Shown: positions 12,601 through 22,937, numbered from the stretch's first letter. The stretch is DNA of 64,000 nt from Przewalskia tangutica (GCA_029844215.1 CM056736.1:54931562-54995561); one strand, 5' to 3'. Numbers and translations: made by a program. Notes: a model not told the origin generated them from the letters alone.

Positions 12601-13137
12601 AGGAGGGGGGGTACTGCCATGGCCTCACAAGTGGGGAGGACGAGAACACTTCTAGAGAGGGGAGGGAATTTCAAGACTTGGAGATTTGTAGAATGGATGA
12701 AGAAGTCTTCAAAGGGGAGGGGTATTTATAGGTCAAGCAAAGGCCAACCAATGGCCAAGATCATGCCAAGTGCAAGGCAAGTGTAGGGTCAAGATTCATC
12801 CATGTGTACCTTATCCATCTACCACACAAATATCACAAAATATCCTACCTACTCCCACTCTCCATTTCGTCCATTAGCCGCCCCACTTCCTTCCATTGTG
12901 AGGGTGACACATGTCACCCTCCCGTTGGTCCAAAATGTTTCGTCTCTCGGAAAAAATCCGCAAAAATTATAAATGACATAGCCGGAATTTTCCCTTCGCA
13001 AGTTGTGTAAAACGTTTCGTCGAAAAACGACTCTAACCGGGTGTTGTGCACAAATAAAATCGGCCAAGCCTACTTTAAAGTCCAAACTTTTCTACGTACG
13101 TCGTTACGTACATACTCTGGAAAGACGGGGTATAACA
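9675..13137 (-). mobile_element. 5' LTR of the del/Tekay-like element (3.46 kb)
   Basis: On the minus strand it runs from TGTTATACCCCG (13137) to GGGTCGTGACA (9675). The first half is duplicated in the partner LTR at 5605-7349, and the whole is homologous to the plus-strand solo LTR at 48636-52084. It carries a TATAAATA box (complement of 12723-12730), a GTACG-N5-CGTAC dyad (11706-11720), paired 'cataaag..gttataac' repeats (about 11570-11670) and a region rich in 'ccgcat' repeats (10330-10680). The flank on the right is gaagt; its partner duplication lies outside the window. Confidence 0.9.
12723..12730 (-). promoter_or_regulatory. LTR TATA box
   Basis: The minus strand reads CCTATAAATACCCC, about 410 bp inside the LTR. 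The same box occurs at 6938-6945 (minus) and 49033-49040 (plus) in sister LTRs, at a matching distance from the LTR start. It is the likely U3 core promoter. Confidence 0.65.
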
Positions 13138-13257
13138 GAAGTCATGTCAGTTTCAAAGTGGTCACTTGAACCTTCAGACTCCAAGCTGAGTTATCTTCTA
13201 CAAGCATACAACATATAATTTTAGACCAAGACTGTGTACTTGACTATGATATTTCAT
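13138..13257. other. Unassigned host flank
   Basis: This is single-copy-looking AT-rich sequence between the del-like LTR and the hAT MITE, downstream of the reductase pseudogene. I see no ORF or repeat to report. Confidence 0.5.
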
Positions 13258-13265
13258 GTCATATG

Positions 13266-13513
13266 TAGGGTTGCACAAAATCTTTGGACCGGATCGAGGA
13301 TTGAAAATCCAGAAAGGTCGGACCGAAAAATTCGGTCCGGTCCGATTTAAGTTCGGTCCGATCCGGTCCAATATACATTAAAAACCGAAAAAAAACCCCG
13401 GACCGGACCGGACCGAGGACCGAATTTTCAGAAACGTAGGACCGAAAACCGGACCTAATTTCGTTCCGGTCCGGGTTTTTTTTCCGGTTCGGTCCATTTT
13501 TTATGCAGCCCTA
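13266..13513. mobile_element. hAT-type MITE with 8 bp target-site duplication
   Basis: This 248 bp element starts TAGGGTTGCACAAAA; its end, reverse complemented, reads TAGGGCTGCATAAAA. It is flanked on both sides by the 8 bp duplication gtcatatg (13258-13265 and 13514-13521). The interior is a set of subterminal repeats based on cggtccggaccg. An 8 bp duplication with TAGGG ends fits the hAT superfamily. It has no coding capacity. Confidence 0.9.
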
Positions 13514-13521
13514 GTCATATG

Positions 13522-13821
13522 ATTTTTAAATAAATTATTACATGGGAGAGAAGTCTAAATCTTGTCAATCTTAGCCTTTAACCGCTTATTTTCATAGTTA
13601 AAAAAATCATCACTTTTTTTGCTTCTCAAATAAAACCTCAGTCTCACATTACGTCATTCATATTTTGAAACTCCGCAACGATTTCAGCATAAAACTAATA
13701 CAACAGTTTATTCAAAAGGAGGATTACATCAATATCCTCAGCATATTGCTTTGGCAACGTTTGATAGGAGGGATTAATGAAATACGAAAACTTTTTGTTT
13801 TCATCAAAATTCTTCAAGTTC
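13522..13821. other. 3' flank of the reductase pseudogene
   Basis: This non-coding sequence follows the reductase stop codon on the minus strand. It should hold the former 3' UTR, but I see no clear polyadenylation signal that I would commit to. Confidence 0.4.
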
Positions 13822-14199
13822 TCAGTCAGTTGAAACCTGAATAATCTGTTTTCTGACATTTCGCCTGTGATAAATACCAACGAAAGCAGATGCGGCATTT
13901 TCTAAACCGTCAGCAATGTCTTCTACAAAAACCAGCTTTTTCTCTCTTATAAGCTGAATAGCATACTCGAGGTATTCTGGGACCTTGTGCCGGAAGTCCA
14001 GCTCAGAAAAACCTTCCATTCGTAACCTCTTTGAGATAAGGAAAAACAAATTGCGAATGCCATCTGGTTTCTTTAAATTGACTGAGAGATCATCCCAGAA
14101 ACTGCAATCCTACCATAGACATTCATGTGCAAAAGCACCTCATCCAGCATATTTCCTCCGATGTTCTCAAAGTAAACATCAATACCCTTAGGGAAGTGC
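13822..14199 (-). pseudogene. Reductase pseudogene, last exon
   Basis: The acceptor AG is at 14201-14200, and the frame opens HFPKGIDVYFENIGG. Near 14080 the frame shifts (the intact reading would continue NLKKPDGIRNL) and then stays open through RMEGFSELDF, VPEYLEYAIQLI and VEDIADGLENAASAFVG to a TGA at 13822. The family C-terminus (glycine-rich 'GRNVGKQ') is altered to RRNVRKQ. Confidence 0.85.
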
Positions 14200-14285
14200 C
14201 TTCATTTTGCAGAGACAGAGTTAACGAACAGAAAGTGGTTTCGCAAAAAGCATTTCTCCCCTTAACCCAAATTTAACAATAGCAA

Positions 14286-14373
14286 GGTATGACTGCGTAC
14301 AACAGACCCTTGTGGTCCGGCCCTTTCCTGGACCCCGCGCGTAGCGGGAGCTTAGTGCACCAGGTTGCCCTTA
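14286..14373 (-). mobile_element. TS-type SINE fragment (Solanaceae)
   Basis: On the minus strand the segment reads gggcaacctggtgcac, agctcccgctacgcg, gggtccaggaaaggg and ccggaccacaagggtc, ending in gtacgcagtcatacc. This is the 5' half of the tRNA-derived TS SINE family of Solanaceae (first known from tobacco), as I recognise it. The 3' half with the second promoter box and tail is absent. The family is one of the best clues to the plant family of this window. Confidence 0.8.
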
Positions 14374-14670
14374 AAGTACTAGTTTCAGACTCATAAAATT
14401 TGACAATTAATTTAAACTTTTATCAATGCCCCTGTGAAGTCCATTTTGCAGATACATGAAGAAACATGTCATTCCACAGAAAAGTAATTTATCTAAAAAC
14501 ATTTCTTACCTTAACCAAATTAAACATAGCAAGCTAGTTTCAGACTCATAAAATTCACATTTGTCAGTACCCTCTGGAAAGTGCCTCCATTTTGCAGACA
14601 GATGAAGAAATCATTCCACAGAAACAGAAAAGTGATGTTCTGAAATGTATTTCTATCCGGAACCCATATT

Positions 14671-15437
14671 TAGGACTGCACAAAATTCGGTCCGGACCGA
14701 CCCTGTTCAGACCGGACCGAACCGGACCGGTAAGTTTCGGTCCGGTCCTCAGTCCATTTAATTTAAATTTTCGGGTTTCGATCCGGTCCATTTTTTTAAT
14801 ATATATATTATATTTATTCAATATGAGGCATACCATGACTAGGGTTTCAGGGGATAATCGACGAACGGGGGTAAGTGTTTCTTGTAGTATGGACCAAGAC
14901 GAATCTAATGGTACCACTGCCGATGCCTGAAACCACCTGAGTTCGCCGGAAATGAAAAACGAAGGCTAGGGTTTCGGTGTTTTGCGATCTAGTCGTCGGA
15001 GGTGTAGGGGATGAATCGAGGGACGTGGGAGGTATAGAAATGACGGCCAGGAGCAGGCGGTGCTAATGACACCACCCACCACCGTCGATTGTTACTTAAA
15101 ATCGAAAAAAACGAGGACGAACTCAACCCGAATTTCGATCTGAAAATTGAATGCCTAAACCTTAATTGATCGATGTGGTTAGTATGAGAATGATGAGCTT
15201 GATGAGGCGAAGCTAATGGTGTTAGTCTCGTCTCCAATGGAGGCATGAGCTCGCCGGAATCACTGTAGCGCCGCGGCGGTCGCTAATGACACCACTGGTA
15301 CAGGGTCCATTCGGTCCATATAACCGGACCGGACCAATAAATTCGGTCCGGTCTTCAGTCCTAATTTTCTGAATATTCGGTCCTCGGTCCTCTGTCCGGT
15401 CCGGATCGGTCCGGTTTTACCCTGTTGTGGAGCCCTA
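14671..15437. mobile_element. hAT-like non-autonomous element, 767 bp
   Basis: It starts TAGGACTGCACAAAAT; its end, reverse complemented, reads TAGGGCTCCACAACAGG. The flanks are cccatatt (14663-14670) and tccatatt (15438-15445), an 8 bp duplication with one mismatch. The subterminal regions share the cggtccggaccg motif with the MITE at 13266-13513, so both belong to one family. The middle 500 bp has no recognisable transposase. Confidence 0.85.
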
Positions 15438-15806
15438 TCCATATTTAACATAGAATTTCTTAAACAAAAATTAACATAGAAAACTACTAGTTTTAGACTC
15501 GTAAAATTCGATAATTAACGTCAACATTTGTCTATAAATGAGGTCTTATCTAAGCTCATTCTATGTGTTTCAGTGTCTTCATTAGCAAGAGAAGAAACTT
15601 TTATATATATCTAAGCTATAAAAGAAGATAATAGTAGCAATTACCAACATTTTCAAGGCTCAAGCAAAATCGTTTCCTTCTCTGTAGTTAAAAGCATCAT
15701 CGAAGCCAAGTTTTGATTTTAAAAGATTTACCTGCAAAACAAGTGTGGCAGACTTTTAATAATGCCCAATTGCATATCAAAATCGACTGTAGAAATCAAA
15801 TATTAC

Positions 15807-15955
15807 CTTTTCATCAGTACTTGCACAGTTGCACTACCAACAACATAGCAACCTTTCATTTTCGCTAATTGTCCAACAAGCTGACCAACTCCTCCTGCTG
15901 CAGAGGAGGCAATAGGCATAGACTAAGCCAATATAGGCTGCAAGTCCTGGCATAC
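15807..15955 (-). pseudogene. Reductase pseudogene, nucleotide-binding exon
   Basis: The acceptor is at 15957-15956 and the donor GT at 15806-15805. The reading starts GMPGLAAYIGL, then loses about 15 codons and resumes ASSAAGGVGQLVGQLAKMKGCYVVGSA, which contains the Rossmann GxxGxxG-type motif (AAGGVGQLVG). The deletion removes the stretch between the substrate loop and the first beta strand. Confidence 0.8.
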
Positions 15956-16072
15956 CTGTAAGTGCATTGTCATGGTGAAATCACGTGTTTTTATCAGAAA
16001 GAACAATCTGCAAGCGACTATATAAAAGGGAAACGGGCATATAATTAGGAAACGTAAAATAGAAATTGGTAC

Positions 16073-16250
16073 CTAGAATTCCAGCATAGTATGAGAGAGG
16101 CACATCTGTATATTTGATCTTGAAAAGTCCATCTGGATTAAGAATCAAGCTATAGTCTTCCCAGCCAGTCATTCCCCAGATATAATCTCCCTCCTCAAAA
16201 TCTGCATTTGCTGATTTAATAACTTTTGCCACACCAAGTCCAATAATCAC
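16073..16250 (-). pseudogene. Reductase pseudogene, second exon
   Basis: This 178 bp exon has an acceptor (CTTTTAG, complement of 16251-16257) and a donor GT at 16072-16071. It reads VIIGLGVAKVIKSANADFEEG, DYIWGMTGWEDYSLI and VPLSYYAGILG, the conserved core before the nucleotide-binding exon. It is open throughout and joins the preceding piece (ending KPGY) in phase. Confidence 0.85.
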
Positions 16251-16789
16251 CTAAAAGTTATCCAAATTCAAATGGGAAGATCACTATCAAGATACTAAAA
16301 CTCTACTCCCTCCCCCACACAACTCAAGTGAGGAACCCATAAAATCTAAAAGCAGCATTCAAAAATTCATTGTGTAATATGTGAAGGACATAGACTTAAT
16401 AGTGAAAAAGCTATAATTTATTCCTTAAAACTTAATACCCCTTGCATTTGCTAATTTTTATGGTCTTTTCTACAAGAAGGACAATAACGACACAAAAATT
16501 AGCCTAATTCAAAGGGCAAATCACTATCAAGAATCCAAATTGAAATAGTAAAATTAAGGGTTTATTTGCTCTACTCCTCTCCTACATCCCCATCACCCCA
16601 CTCAATTCACCCAGTAACCGTAAAAATAAGTTAGCAGCATTCAAGAATCCATTGACAAGTTATAAGATAGACTTAATTAGGAATCAACCAACTGTTAACC
16701 AATAATTGATTAAGCAAAATGCCCCTTTTAAAAATCATCAGTGTTTGCCAACTTTATGACCTTTTGTCACACCAAGCATAACGACCTAA

Positions 16790-16986
16790 TGACTCGTTTG
16801 GTATAAGGGATAAAGAGAAAAATAATCCCAAGATTAAATTTGAGATGAATTTATCCCACATTTAGTTGGAATATAATCGTGGTATAACTTATCCCATGAT
16901 TATAGTATTATTTTTATTCCTGTGGGCGGATGGGATAACTTATCCCGGAATAATTAATCCTGTGATAACTTGTTACCAACGACCCC
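16790..16986. mobile_element. Tourist/Harbinger-like MITE, 197 bp
   Basis: Its inverted ends are related: TGACTCGTTTGGTA, and GGGGTCGTTGGTAA on the opposite strand. It is flanked by the trinucleotide taa (16787-16789 and 16987-16989), the duplication typical of PIF/Harbinger. The interior is AT-rich with repeated 'ggataacttatccc'-like inverted motifs. It lies in intron 1 of the reductase pseudogene. Confidence 0.7.
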
Positions 16987-17075
16987 TAACAGATTATCCA
17001 AATTCAACAGGCAATAATCCAAATCAAATCAACATACGTTAATGGTTAATTTTTTTCTACCCACCCAAACAAACA

Positions 17076-17575
17076 TGTTCTCCCCCCGAATTCTGTTCTC
17101 TGCCGTTGTATCGACTGACCGAATCGGGAGACAAATTGATTCCTTAACTTAAGCTATTTGGGCTGGAAACGAAACTCTAATTTTCAGCAATGGGTTCCCC
17201 AACTACTTCAGAAAGCGTTAGGACGATGTTACGAGTGAACTAAGAGGTAAGAAACATGAATACAGCTGAGTACAGTAAGGTAAAACAGAGGATAAAAATA
17301 AAGATAGATAAAATTTGAATTGTTTGATTGATTGGATGTGTTTGTATATACAAAGAATGTTCATATTTATAGTACAAAAAGAGGAAAAACTATACAATCG
17401 TTCCCCCATGTCAGCCATCAAGTAACTCACTAAGTTCAATGACCGACTATGGGGGAGGTAGTGCCGATTTTCTCGCCCTCTACTGTTCTTGCTCGGATAA
17501 TGACCCTTTCTTTTAGTTGTTGTTGGTCGTTACCGCTTTTAGGGGTCTAGAAACCCTTTTGACTTGGTCATTGAG
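17076..17575 (-). mobile_element. 3' LTR of the Tat-like element (5'-truncated)
   Basis: It matches 22938-23450 closely, sharing 'gagacaaattgattcctt', 'gggctggaaacgaaactc' and 'ttctcgccctctact'. The first 160 bp or so of the LTR, present at 23450-23616, is missing and replaced by unrelated sequence at about 17576. The outer end TGTTCTC (plus strand, 17076) is intact. Confidence 0.8.
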
Positions 17576-17741
17576 GCATCCTAGCGGAAATAAGGACTAT
17601 AACCCCTACAATAAATGCCCTGGACTCCTCTATTAAAACACACGACTCCTCTCACTTCTCTTTGTTTCGGCAAGGCCGCAATCTGGATAATGAGATAGGG
17701 AAGTTTGAAGCCAACAAGTTGTTTGGGAGTCGGATCTGAGA

Positions 17742-18146
17742 ATGGGTAATGAACGGCTGGCCCAGCTAGAAAACGAGTGTGCTGAATGGAGGGCCAAACT
17801 TGCTTGTGTAAAGCCGTTATTACCTGCCGATCCTTCTGAAACGCATCACTCTTCGGCTACAACAACTTCTCTGCCAGTTGATCCTGTCGTCCAAGTGCCA
17901 GATGACATTCCTACAGTATTGCTAGATGCATCGGCCCAATCGGAACAACAACCAGAAGATACCCCAGCAGTCGCTACGCAGGTTACCGGTATCCAATCAA
18001 CTGGTGTGGCTGAGATCGCTCAGAGGGGGGTGGGAGTTCCTGAAGAGTTTGATGAGGTGGTCGTTGGCGCGGTTGATGAAGAAGAGCAAACTACAGTAAT
18101 TCGGGAAGACCAAGCAGTTGTTAATTCGACTGATCTTGGGACTTGA
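17742..18146 (+). CDS. Antisense ORF of the Tat-like element, 134 aa, function unknown
   Basis: This open frame runs opposite to gag-pol, between the integrase remnant and the 3' LTR. It starts MGNERLAQLENECAEWRAKL, which could form a short coiled coil. An acidic, proline- and valine-rich segment follows, and there is no membrane segment or known domain. Additional ORFs, often antisense, are known between pol and the 3' LTR in Tat-lineage elements, so I infer it is such an ORF or its 5' part, ended early at 18146. The upstream 100 bp contains 'tctattaaaac' and a CT-rich stretch that could act as a promoter, but this is not demonstrated. It could also be a chance frame. Confidence 0.5.
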   Translation: MGNERLAQLENECAEWRAKLACVKPLLPADPSETHHSSATTTSLPVDPVVQVPDDIPTVLLDASAQSEQQPEDTPAVATQVTGIQSTGVAEIAQRGVGVPEEFDEVVVGAVDEEEQTTVIREDQAVVNSTDLGT

Positions 18147-18206
18147 ACAACTGATGTAGTACAGTCTTAGATGAGTTCAAGGCCGACCAATTCTGCTTCA
18201 TAATTG

Positions 18207-18345
18207 TATCGACCCCAAATCGAAAGGGTCTGTTATTGTGACCAGGAAGCCGGTCTATGGTTGTCGTTTTGCCCGTACTTTTTCCCAAATCGAAGGGAAA
18301 TAATTTTCTTTTTTGACCAGGCAGCCGGTCTGTGGCTGTCGATTG
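18207..18345. repeat. Two tandem copies of about 75-80 bp
   Basis: 'ccaaatcgaaagggtctgtt...gaccaggaagccggtctatggttgtcg' is followed by 'ccaaatcgaagggaaataa...gaccaggcagccggtctgtggctgtcg'. The pair lies between the antisense ORF and the integrase remnant of the Tat-like element. Confidence 0.7.
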
Positions 18346-18439
18346 CTTATGCATATCCTAGAACTGATGGGTAATATTTCAAAAGTGTCTACTATTTACC
18401 TTTCTTTTCCATACATATTTATCACTTGATTCGTATTGC

Positions 18440-18752
18440 CGACAACCCGTGAGTTCACTACGAAGGGTCCTTCCCAATTTGGTGACCATTTTCCGAATTT
18501 ACAATTTTTCATCCCAGTCAGCAAAACGGTTTTTCAAATTAAGTCTCCTTCAGCAAACCTCTTAGGCTTGACATGTTTGTTGTATGCTTTAGCCATTTTA
18601 CATTTACCGGCTTTGACTCTTTCTATGATTGTCGGTCGATTTTCATCTAACTGACCCAACCCTATTAGCATGGCCTGCTGATATTCTTCCAAACTTATAA
18701 AATTTGGATTGGCCATCCTTAATGATATGAACTCCTTTAGACAACACCGCAT
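18440..18752 (-). pseudogene. Integrase C-terminal remnant of the Tat-like element
   Basis: The minus strand reads EYQQAMLIGLGQLDENRPT, then AKAYNKHVKPKRFAEGDLI and, after a frame break, KWSPNWEGPFVV. This is the integrase C-terminal region of Tat-type pol ('...KVRPRQFQEGDLV', then 'WEGPY'). The protease stop is only about 390 bp upstream, so RT, RNase H and the catalytic integrase core have been deleted. Confidence 0.75.
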
Positions 18753-19143
18753 TTAATTGCCCATTTCATTTAAGATTTGTCTTTGTAAAATGAGTTTATT
18801 CAAACTTTGCAAAAAACATATACAACACGGTGTATTAAATAACACTCGAGTTTTGTACAAACGTAGAACAAAGACAAATACAGCTAGGCGTAAAATCCCT
18901 ATCGGCAGATCAAAATGTTGTTGGTCGCCTGACCTGGTTTTCTGTCGTGGTTCTCCATTTGCGATGTCTCGTTTATCCTTGCCTCAGAACTTTAGGGTGG
19001 TCAGCTGATGTCACAGGTCACGTATGATTTGGGTTTCCTCAACCATTTAAATCATTTAAGGTAAGTCGTGGTTCGACTAATTGTTTTATTTCAAACCCTC
19101 GTGAGGTAAGATTACAGGATTTCCAAGATCCTTCTTCATACTG

Positions 19144-20163
19144 TTACGTAACGGCTATGGGAGCCATATAGGGTGAATAGAGGATATCCTCTACATTATG
19201 AACCCCTCGTCGGAACGGGTTATCATCCGTTAGGACGATTTCTATCTTGTCTCCTTCCCAAAAGATGATTTTTTGATGCTTGGTAGAAGGAAGGCATCGG
19301 CTAGTGTGAATCCAGTCCCTGCCCAGCAGAATGGTGTAGGACGGTTTGACATCTATTAAAAGGAAGTCAGACCTGACCGTCTTAGGACCCACAGTGATTT
19401 CTGCTACTAGAATCTCCAATGCTTCAGAGGCTTCTCCCATAAATCTAGTCATTTTCATGTTAGTTGGGATGAGATCCCCATTTGTCTTATTAAGATCCTT
19501 CAAGGTAAGCAGCGGCATCACATTAAGCACAGACCCATTATCGACAAACACCCGATTAATAATTTTGTTGTTAATGTAAGCCTTGACGTAAAGGGGATTA
19601 AGGTGTTTAACCATATCTTCTGTAGGTGTATCAAATACGGTGCTCAAAGTGTCCTTAGCCGGGGTATCTGCTATTATTGCCCATTTTTTGTCTTCTACAC
19701 AAACATCACCTTCTAGGCTATCCAGCGTGGAGCGGCTGGACCAGAACTCATGTGGGATTAGGCTGACCATTTCTATGTTTGCCAACATCTCATCAACCAG
19801 ATCATGGCCAAATAAATCGTGGATAGAGTCTCCTTCTTCATCCGATTCGGCTAGCACGAAGCTCATATCTTCCATTTCCTGGAGACAAATGGGGATCGGC
19901 TCGGGATCTTTTGACTGAATCCGCTGCATAATCTGTGAGATCGCCTCAGTTAGAGGTTCATCCGGGACCACGTCCTCTTGTCGGGGTTCCTTTGTCGAGT
20001 TGTCGGTAGGTTGTTCATCCAGTTTTGGTTGATCCGATATTTCTCCTTCAGGTGTAATTTCCCCTGAAGCGACTGAGCCGAATGCCCGCTCGATAGCTTC
20101 GGCTACGACAGACTCAGGAATCTTCACATTTTTGGCTACCCTGGTGCTGGAAATTAGATGCAA
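19144..20163 (-). CDS. Tat-like gag-pol segment with retropepsin-like protease, 339 aa
   Basis: The frame holds an acidic linker (residues about 40-160) and then an aspartic protease: NPLYVKAYINNK, active-site VFVDNGSVLNVMP at 206-217, and the flap/core segment ILLGRDWI at 278-285. The family usually has D-T/S-G; here the triad reads D-N-G, as in many plant Tat elements. The frame ends HNVEDILYSPYMAPIAV, after which RT should follow but is missing. It is in frame with the ORF above (20688-20167), separated by a single TAG at 20167-20169. The protein would process Gag-Pol inside virus-like particles. Confidence 0.8.
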   Translation of the reverse strand: MHLISSTRVAKNVKIPESVVAEAIERAFGSVASGEITPEGEISDQPKLDEQPTDNSTKEPRQEDVVPDEPLTEAISQIMQRIQSKDPEPIPICLQEMEDMSFVLAESDEEGDSIHDLFGHDLVDEMLANIEMVSLIPHEFWSSRSTLDSLEGDVCVEDKKWAIIADTPAKDTLSTVFDTPTEDMVKHLNPLYVKAYINNKIINRVFVDNGSVLNVMPLLTLKDLNKTNGDLIPTNMKMTRFMGEASEALEILVAEITVGPKTVRSDFLLIDVKPSYTILLGRDWIHTSRCLPSTKHQKIIFWEGDKIEIVLTDDNPFRRGVHNVEDILYSPYMAPIAVT

Positions 20164-20166
20164 TGT

Positions 20167-22836
20167 CTATTGCATCTTAAGCAAGGCCTTGGCACATTGC
20201 ATCCTTCTTTTCTGAGTTCTAGATGCGACTCTCGGTGGTGCCTCTTTCTTTCTGGGAGCCTGATTGACAAACCACTTCCCGTCTTCTGTGTTGGCGGTCG
20301 GTTTAATCATTCTCTGGGGTCTCGTCAGGTCCTTATTTCTCACCGTGATACATAAGTATGAAACACCCTCGTTTATATTAAATTCGACCACTCTCTGTTT
20401 TGTTTTGGGGAGCGGTTCTTCAACTATTCGAGGCATGCTCCGCTGCCAGTTGGTTGTCATCCGTACTTGCCCCCCAGGCCTACGCCTGGCGTCAATAAGG
20501 ACCCTTCTGAACCTCATGGTTTGTTCTTGAAATTCTCGTTCAATGTCCCTCGGGTATTTAGGGCGGCCATGAAAATTGCTCCTAGCTGGCTGCCTGTCAT
20601 CATCATGAACGTCATGTAGGCTGCCTAACTGGTTGAACATAGAGGTCTTTGTGGCCTTCTCCCATTTGTAGGTTTCTTTGGGACCCACACCTTTTTCATC
20701 AGCTGTTTCTCTTTGATGTCCGATTCACCGAGCATAGCAAAAAATACCATAGATATTGGTACCATGGGAAAGGGGTCGATATCAATACACATTTCAGCCA
20801 TACTCTTGTCGGCTAGCTTGAACCTTCCCTCCTTGATGCCCTTTTGGACCTTTCTAAAGACAACACAATTAGAAGTAGAGTAATTGTATGAATTATGCCA
20901 CTTACAGTACTTCTTATCTTTGAGTTCTTCGGCATGCGGAATCCTATGACCATTAAGCAGCCGAATCTGCTTATCTTTAAGCAGATGATCAAAGATCTGA
21001 TCTAACTTCGTGATGTCAAACGAGTATCCGACCCTGTCATCGGATGAACTCGTCTCCTTGCCTTTTACGTCTTTCAAGGATGGACAAGAGTAAACCTTAC
21101 CCCTAACAATCTCAGCCACCATTGCGTCTGCCGTGCAGTCGGCTGACTTCGGGTCAGACTCATCTGCTTAATGATGGATACCAAGTGGGAGCCTCGATTT
21201 TGGTTGGCTCTTCTCTGCTCCTTCTCCAGGACATATTGCTCTATTTGGCTAGCTGACTCAGGTCATAGCAGGATTTCCCATCAACTTCTCCTTTAAATGA
21301 GGGTGCATGTTATTGATTATCATGTGGGCACACTGAGACTCGGAGAAGTGTATAGTGCATTTCCCAATCTTCTTTCTGAACCTCTCGATAAAATCGGCAG
21401 CCGATTCATCGACCTGCTATTTGAGGTTCGTTAGATCAGCTACGGTAACCTGAGGTTGGGGCCAATAGAACCTATCATAGAAGTAACCCTCTATGTAATG
21501 GGCTCTGTACGGAATTAGGAGCCAAAGAGGAGTATCATGCAAAGGCTATCCCCATTAGAGAGAGGCAATAACTCCAACTTGTAATACTCATTCTGGCCAG
21601 CCTCGCCACTTTGGGCAGTGAATCTACCGATGTGCTTGATAGTGGATTTGCCATCGTCGCCAGAGAAAATGGCAAACTCTGATGTTTTGAAGCCTCTTGG
21701 CAAATGTGTTATCCGATCTACCCAATTAGGGTAAGGCTTTTTATAAACAGGCATGTCTAAAAGTTTCAGTTGGATGCCGAAATACCTCCACATGGTATTA
21801 GCAATAATTTTCGGGTTTATCAGTTGTGACGTCCCATGTCGATTCTCGACTGGATTTGGCTGGTAGGTGTTCTGCACTGGCGGCCTCCATTCTGCACTTT
21901 GTTGGACAGGGTTTTGAAGGTTGTAATTCCCCATTACTGCTGTTGGGTATGGCCAACAAAGCCTGCAACCTGAGCTCCTGGATCGGGTAACTGAACCTGA
22001 GGATAAGGTGGAACAGTATTCCATGGCTGCTCTCCTCATGCGTCGGCCATTCTTAGAAAATTTACGCTTCCTGAAAGGTATGAATTGGGTACTGGCAATG
22101 ACTGCTGGAATGGTATTCCACTGTAAATAGCGTCACCAGATAGTCGAGCTAAGTCATAGTTAGGGGCCATCAGCTGCGAATTCGGCTGGCCAACGTTGTT
22201 CACCTGCATTGTAGGGTCGTTCATAGAAACGTACGGCATAACGGGCGGTAATCCAAAGTGTTCTGGCGCCTGAACTGGTCTCCGAGCCATGTTGATATGC
22301 CCATATTGCAGACTAGCTTCGTCATGTGGCACACTTTGCCCCGAAGGTTCGGCGGCGACCATGCAGTGTGTTGGTTGCCATGCGATTGGTCTTGTGTTCC
22401 TAGATGCGCTATCGACTGCACCTGAGTAGGTACTAGCTGATGCACATGCAGCTGAGGAACAATACCGGGAGTCACGGTCTCATGCTGAACAACACCGAGA
22501 GATGGCAGAACTAGCCGAGCATTCTCCTGGGTGCATTAGATTGGGTTCCATCTCCATCGCTTGCTGAACCTTATTATGTACCATCAACTTCATAATGTTA
22601 GCCAACAGTTTAGAGACTTGGTACATAATGTCGTGGATGTCCAAGTCGGTCTGTTGTCTAATAAAAGACGCGGACATTATGGTTGGACCTTCAGATTGGC
22701 TAGATTTTTCCACAGCTTGGGTTGATGGAGCAAGTGGATGGGTATCAACCAATGTAGGCATACCCAAAGAGGTTGCTGGTTCGTTGTTCCTTCTGGGAGG
22801 ATTTTGTTTATGATGTGGACTAGACTCGGGGTTCAT
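20167..22836 (-). pseudogene. gag of the Tat-like element, broken by frameshifts and stops
   Basis: A start at 22836 (MNPESSPHHKQN) follows the primer site. The pieces are 22836-22480; 22362-22036; 22039-21515 with the gag core (YKKPYPNWVDRI, RGFKTSEFAIFSGDDGKS, HIGRFTAQSGEAGQNEYYKL); 21500-21130, recognisable but broken (DESAADFIERFRKK); 21122-20625 with the Cys/His segment YCKWHNSYNYSTSNCVVF; and 20688-20167. These changes of frame make it non-functional. Gag would form the particle shell and bind the RNA. An intact relative would be one frame of about 880 codons. Confidence 0.75.
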
Positions 22837-22914
22837 TTTCCTACCGGACCTTAGACGTATACGCCAAGAATGATCCTGACCTGGAGAATCAAACTTCGCT
22901 ATTAATTCACATAT

Positions 22915-22933
22915 CGTCCCATTAGGTGTGCCA
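22915..22933 (-). other. Primer binding site of the Tat-like element
   Basis: TGGCACACCTAATGGGACG on the minus strand lies four bases (AATT) after the LTR end at 22938. It resembles the TGGCACGCC..GTGGGA primer sites that I know from Tat-group elements. I do not commit to the tRNA species. Confidence 0.6.
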
Positions 22934-22937
22934 AATT

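Larger units (their letters stand above)
14200..15530 (-). repeat. Three tandem copies of an intron/exon-junction segment, with two insertions
   Basis: A segment beginning at the exon acceptor ('attttgcag' on the plus strand) recurs at about 14203, about 14442 and about 14588. Each is followed by related sequence: 'ccacagaaa', 'ttaaca(t)agcaag' and 'ctagtttcagactcataaaatt'. Without insertions the unit is about 150-165 bp. The first copy is split by the TS SINE and the third by the 767 bp hAT-like element. Each unit repeats the splice acceptor and the first codons of the last exon (HFP.GID) before running into intron sequence. Confidence 0.7.
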
